Position numbers and translations under genes: made by a program. From Glandiceps talaboti (Eukaryota; Hemichordata; Enteropneusta; Spengelidae): 64,000 bases of DNA. The stretch covers positions 14,553,822 through 14,617,821 of the forward strand of contig NC_135570.1 of NCBI RefSeq assembly GCF_964340395.1, in the 5' to 3' direction. This document shows positions 63,468 to 64,000 of this stretch, in pieces; position 1 is the first letter of the stretch, and each line of letters starts with the position of its first letter. The notes beneath the pieces are model-generated. The model made no database searches. It was not told the DNA's origin and saw only the letters and a list, made by a program, of their open reading frames with translations.

Positions 63468-64000
63468 ACCACCACCACAACCACCACCACTCATACCATC
63501 CATCTCTTATATCGTGGGTTATGCATCAGAAGTTGAATCAACTGCCAACATCAGACCATGAACGAACGGCACCTGTTACAAACAGGGAAAGTAAACAAAT
63601 GAATTGAATTAACAACACTTGGCTCAAGCATGTTGGAACAGCAGAGACTTGTATTACACACTATGGTTTGATAAGAACAGTTTTATGGCCTCTTTATGTG
63701 TACATGAAATACTAGTGGAACTGAAAATTGGTCTGTGAAGTGGCCATAAAACTTTTCTTATCAAATGATGGAATGTAATACAAGTCTCTGTCCATTCAAC
63801 ATGCTGCGTCAAGTGTTAGTAATCCAATGGAGTTGTTTACTTTCCGTTTTTGTAACAGGTTCCGTTCGACTACAGACTAAGACAGTTGTATATGTTTCCC
63901 AAGATGCAATCCTACATGCTATACATTGACCCCTAGATACGCTATCATTCAAGCAACCGAGTTTGCCTACCTATTGTAATTTCGCATTTCTGGTCGCCAG
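60582..64000 (-). CDS. Nicotinic acetylcholine receptor alpha-type subunit, 5' part outside window
   Basis: Cys-loop ligand-gated cation channel subunit of the plasma membrane. Three exons on the minus strand join in phase: >64000-63971, 63275-62734, 61171-60582. The partial exon encodes WRPEMRNYN (the W-x-P-D-x-x-x-Y-N block) and splices to SVGDERETD. The Cys-loop, 13 residues between cysteines, contains HNFPFDDQ. Loop B is PWVWDG. Loop C has YYYCCPGVPYP with the vicinal cysteines that mark alpha subunits. M1 follows LRRRF. M2 runs from GERIGLCMTSLL, with Glu at -1', Leu at 9' and Asp at 20', predicting cation selectivity; 2' is Gly, unusual. M3 is built across the splice (IPSI|SLYISI). A cytoplasmic loop and M4 (RILFLLFVVSFSVATI) end the protein. 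Upstream exons lie beyond the window. It is divergent, so an exact subtype is not assigned. Confidence 0.93.
61241..61497. mobile_element. MITE family C, truncated, in receptor intron
   Basis: The left end tacaactgcagacatgagac and the arm through ctgttcctatcaa match 28401 and 63539. The right arm is missing and the 37-bp minisatellite begins where it stops. Confidence 0.75.
61495..62435. repeat. Minisatellite, 37-bp unit, about 25 copies, intronic
   Basis: Units of cagtatgtagtagtatgtag plus tgctatgaatacaaagc, with a tagtag/tagcag variant. It lies in the intron that separates M2 from M3 of the receptor. Confidence 0.97.
63373..63480. repeat. (CA)n microsatellite in receptor intron
   Basis: CA run with an internal CG-containing block (63388-63414) and a CAC-rich tail. 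Confidence 0.96.
63539..63888. mobile_element. Palindromic MITE family C, full copy, in receptor intron
   Basis: The ends CAACTGCCAACATCAGAC and (reverse complement) CAACTGTCTTAGTCTGTAG pair, and the arms carry acctgttacaaac. TA follows the right end; the left border reads TC. It lies between two receptor exons. Confidence 0.78.

Overview
This is a gene-sparse, AT-rich stretch of an invertebrate animal nuclear genome. It carries four multi-exon, GT-AG spliced protein genes: CDK1, LARP7, an unrecognised 649-residue membrane-anchored protein, and part of a nicotinic acetylcholine receptor subunit. Between and inside them lie many short DNA-transposon relics, decayed LINE fragments, a SINE and minisatellites. 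Short-to-medium introns, abundant palindromic MITEs and the gene content suggest a marine invertebrate (hemichordate, cephalochordate, echinoderm or lophotrochozoan). The sequence alone does not settle the phylum.

Layout. 1-21,600: no gene seen. It holds a 905-bp hAT-like fold-back element, two identical 259-bp inverted repeats 17 kb apart, three LINE reverse-transcriptase fragments, several simple-sequence runs, and many very short perfect palindromes. 21,600-29,400: CDK1 on the plus strand, with a CCAAT-rich candidate promoter, six coding exons and a long 3' UTR that probably contains a palindromic MITE. 33,158-40,424: LARP7 on the minus strand, convergent with CDK1, eight coding exons with matching phases. 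40,440-46,000: no gene seen; a 1.9-kb hAT element splits a 48-bp minisatellite, followed by a transposon with multiple subterminal repeats. 47,130-51,942: the unrecognised gene on the plus strand, two coding exons. 53,400-60,580: minisatellites and MITEs. 60,582-64,000: an alpha-type nicotinic receptor on the minus strand, running off the right edge.

The genes do not form an operon or an obvious pathway. CDK1 drives entry into mitosis. LARP7 binds 7SK RNA and restrains P-TEFb (CDK9/cyclin T). The receptor subunit is a membrane ion-channel protein. CDK1 and the unrecognised gene both have CCAAT-type boxes near E2F/CHR-like motifs upstream, so shared cell-cycle control is possible but unproven.

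The most unusual signal is a set of at least eleven tiny palindromes (14-156 bp, four terminal-sequence families). Each is flanked by a 7-bp direct repeat (eight exact, three with one mismatch). One interrupts a LINE reading frame, so the empty site can be inferred. They look like minimal transposable elements with 7-bp target-site duplications.
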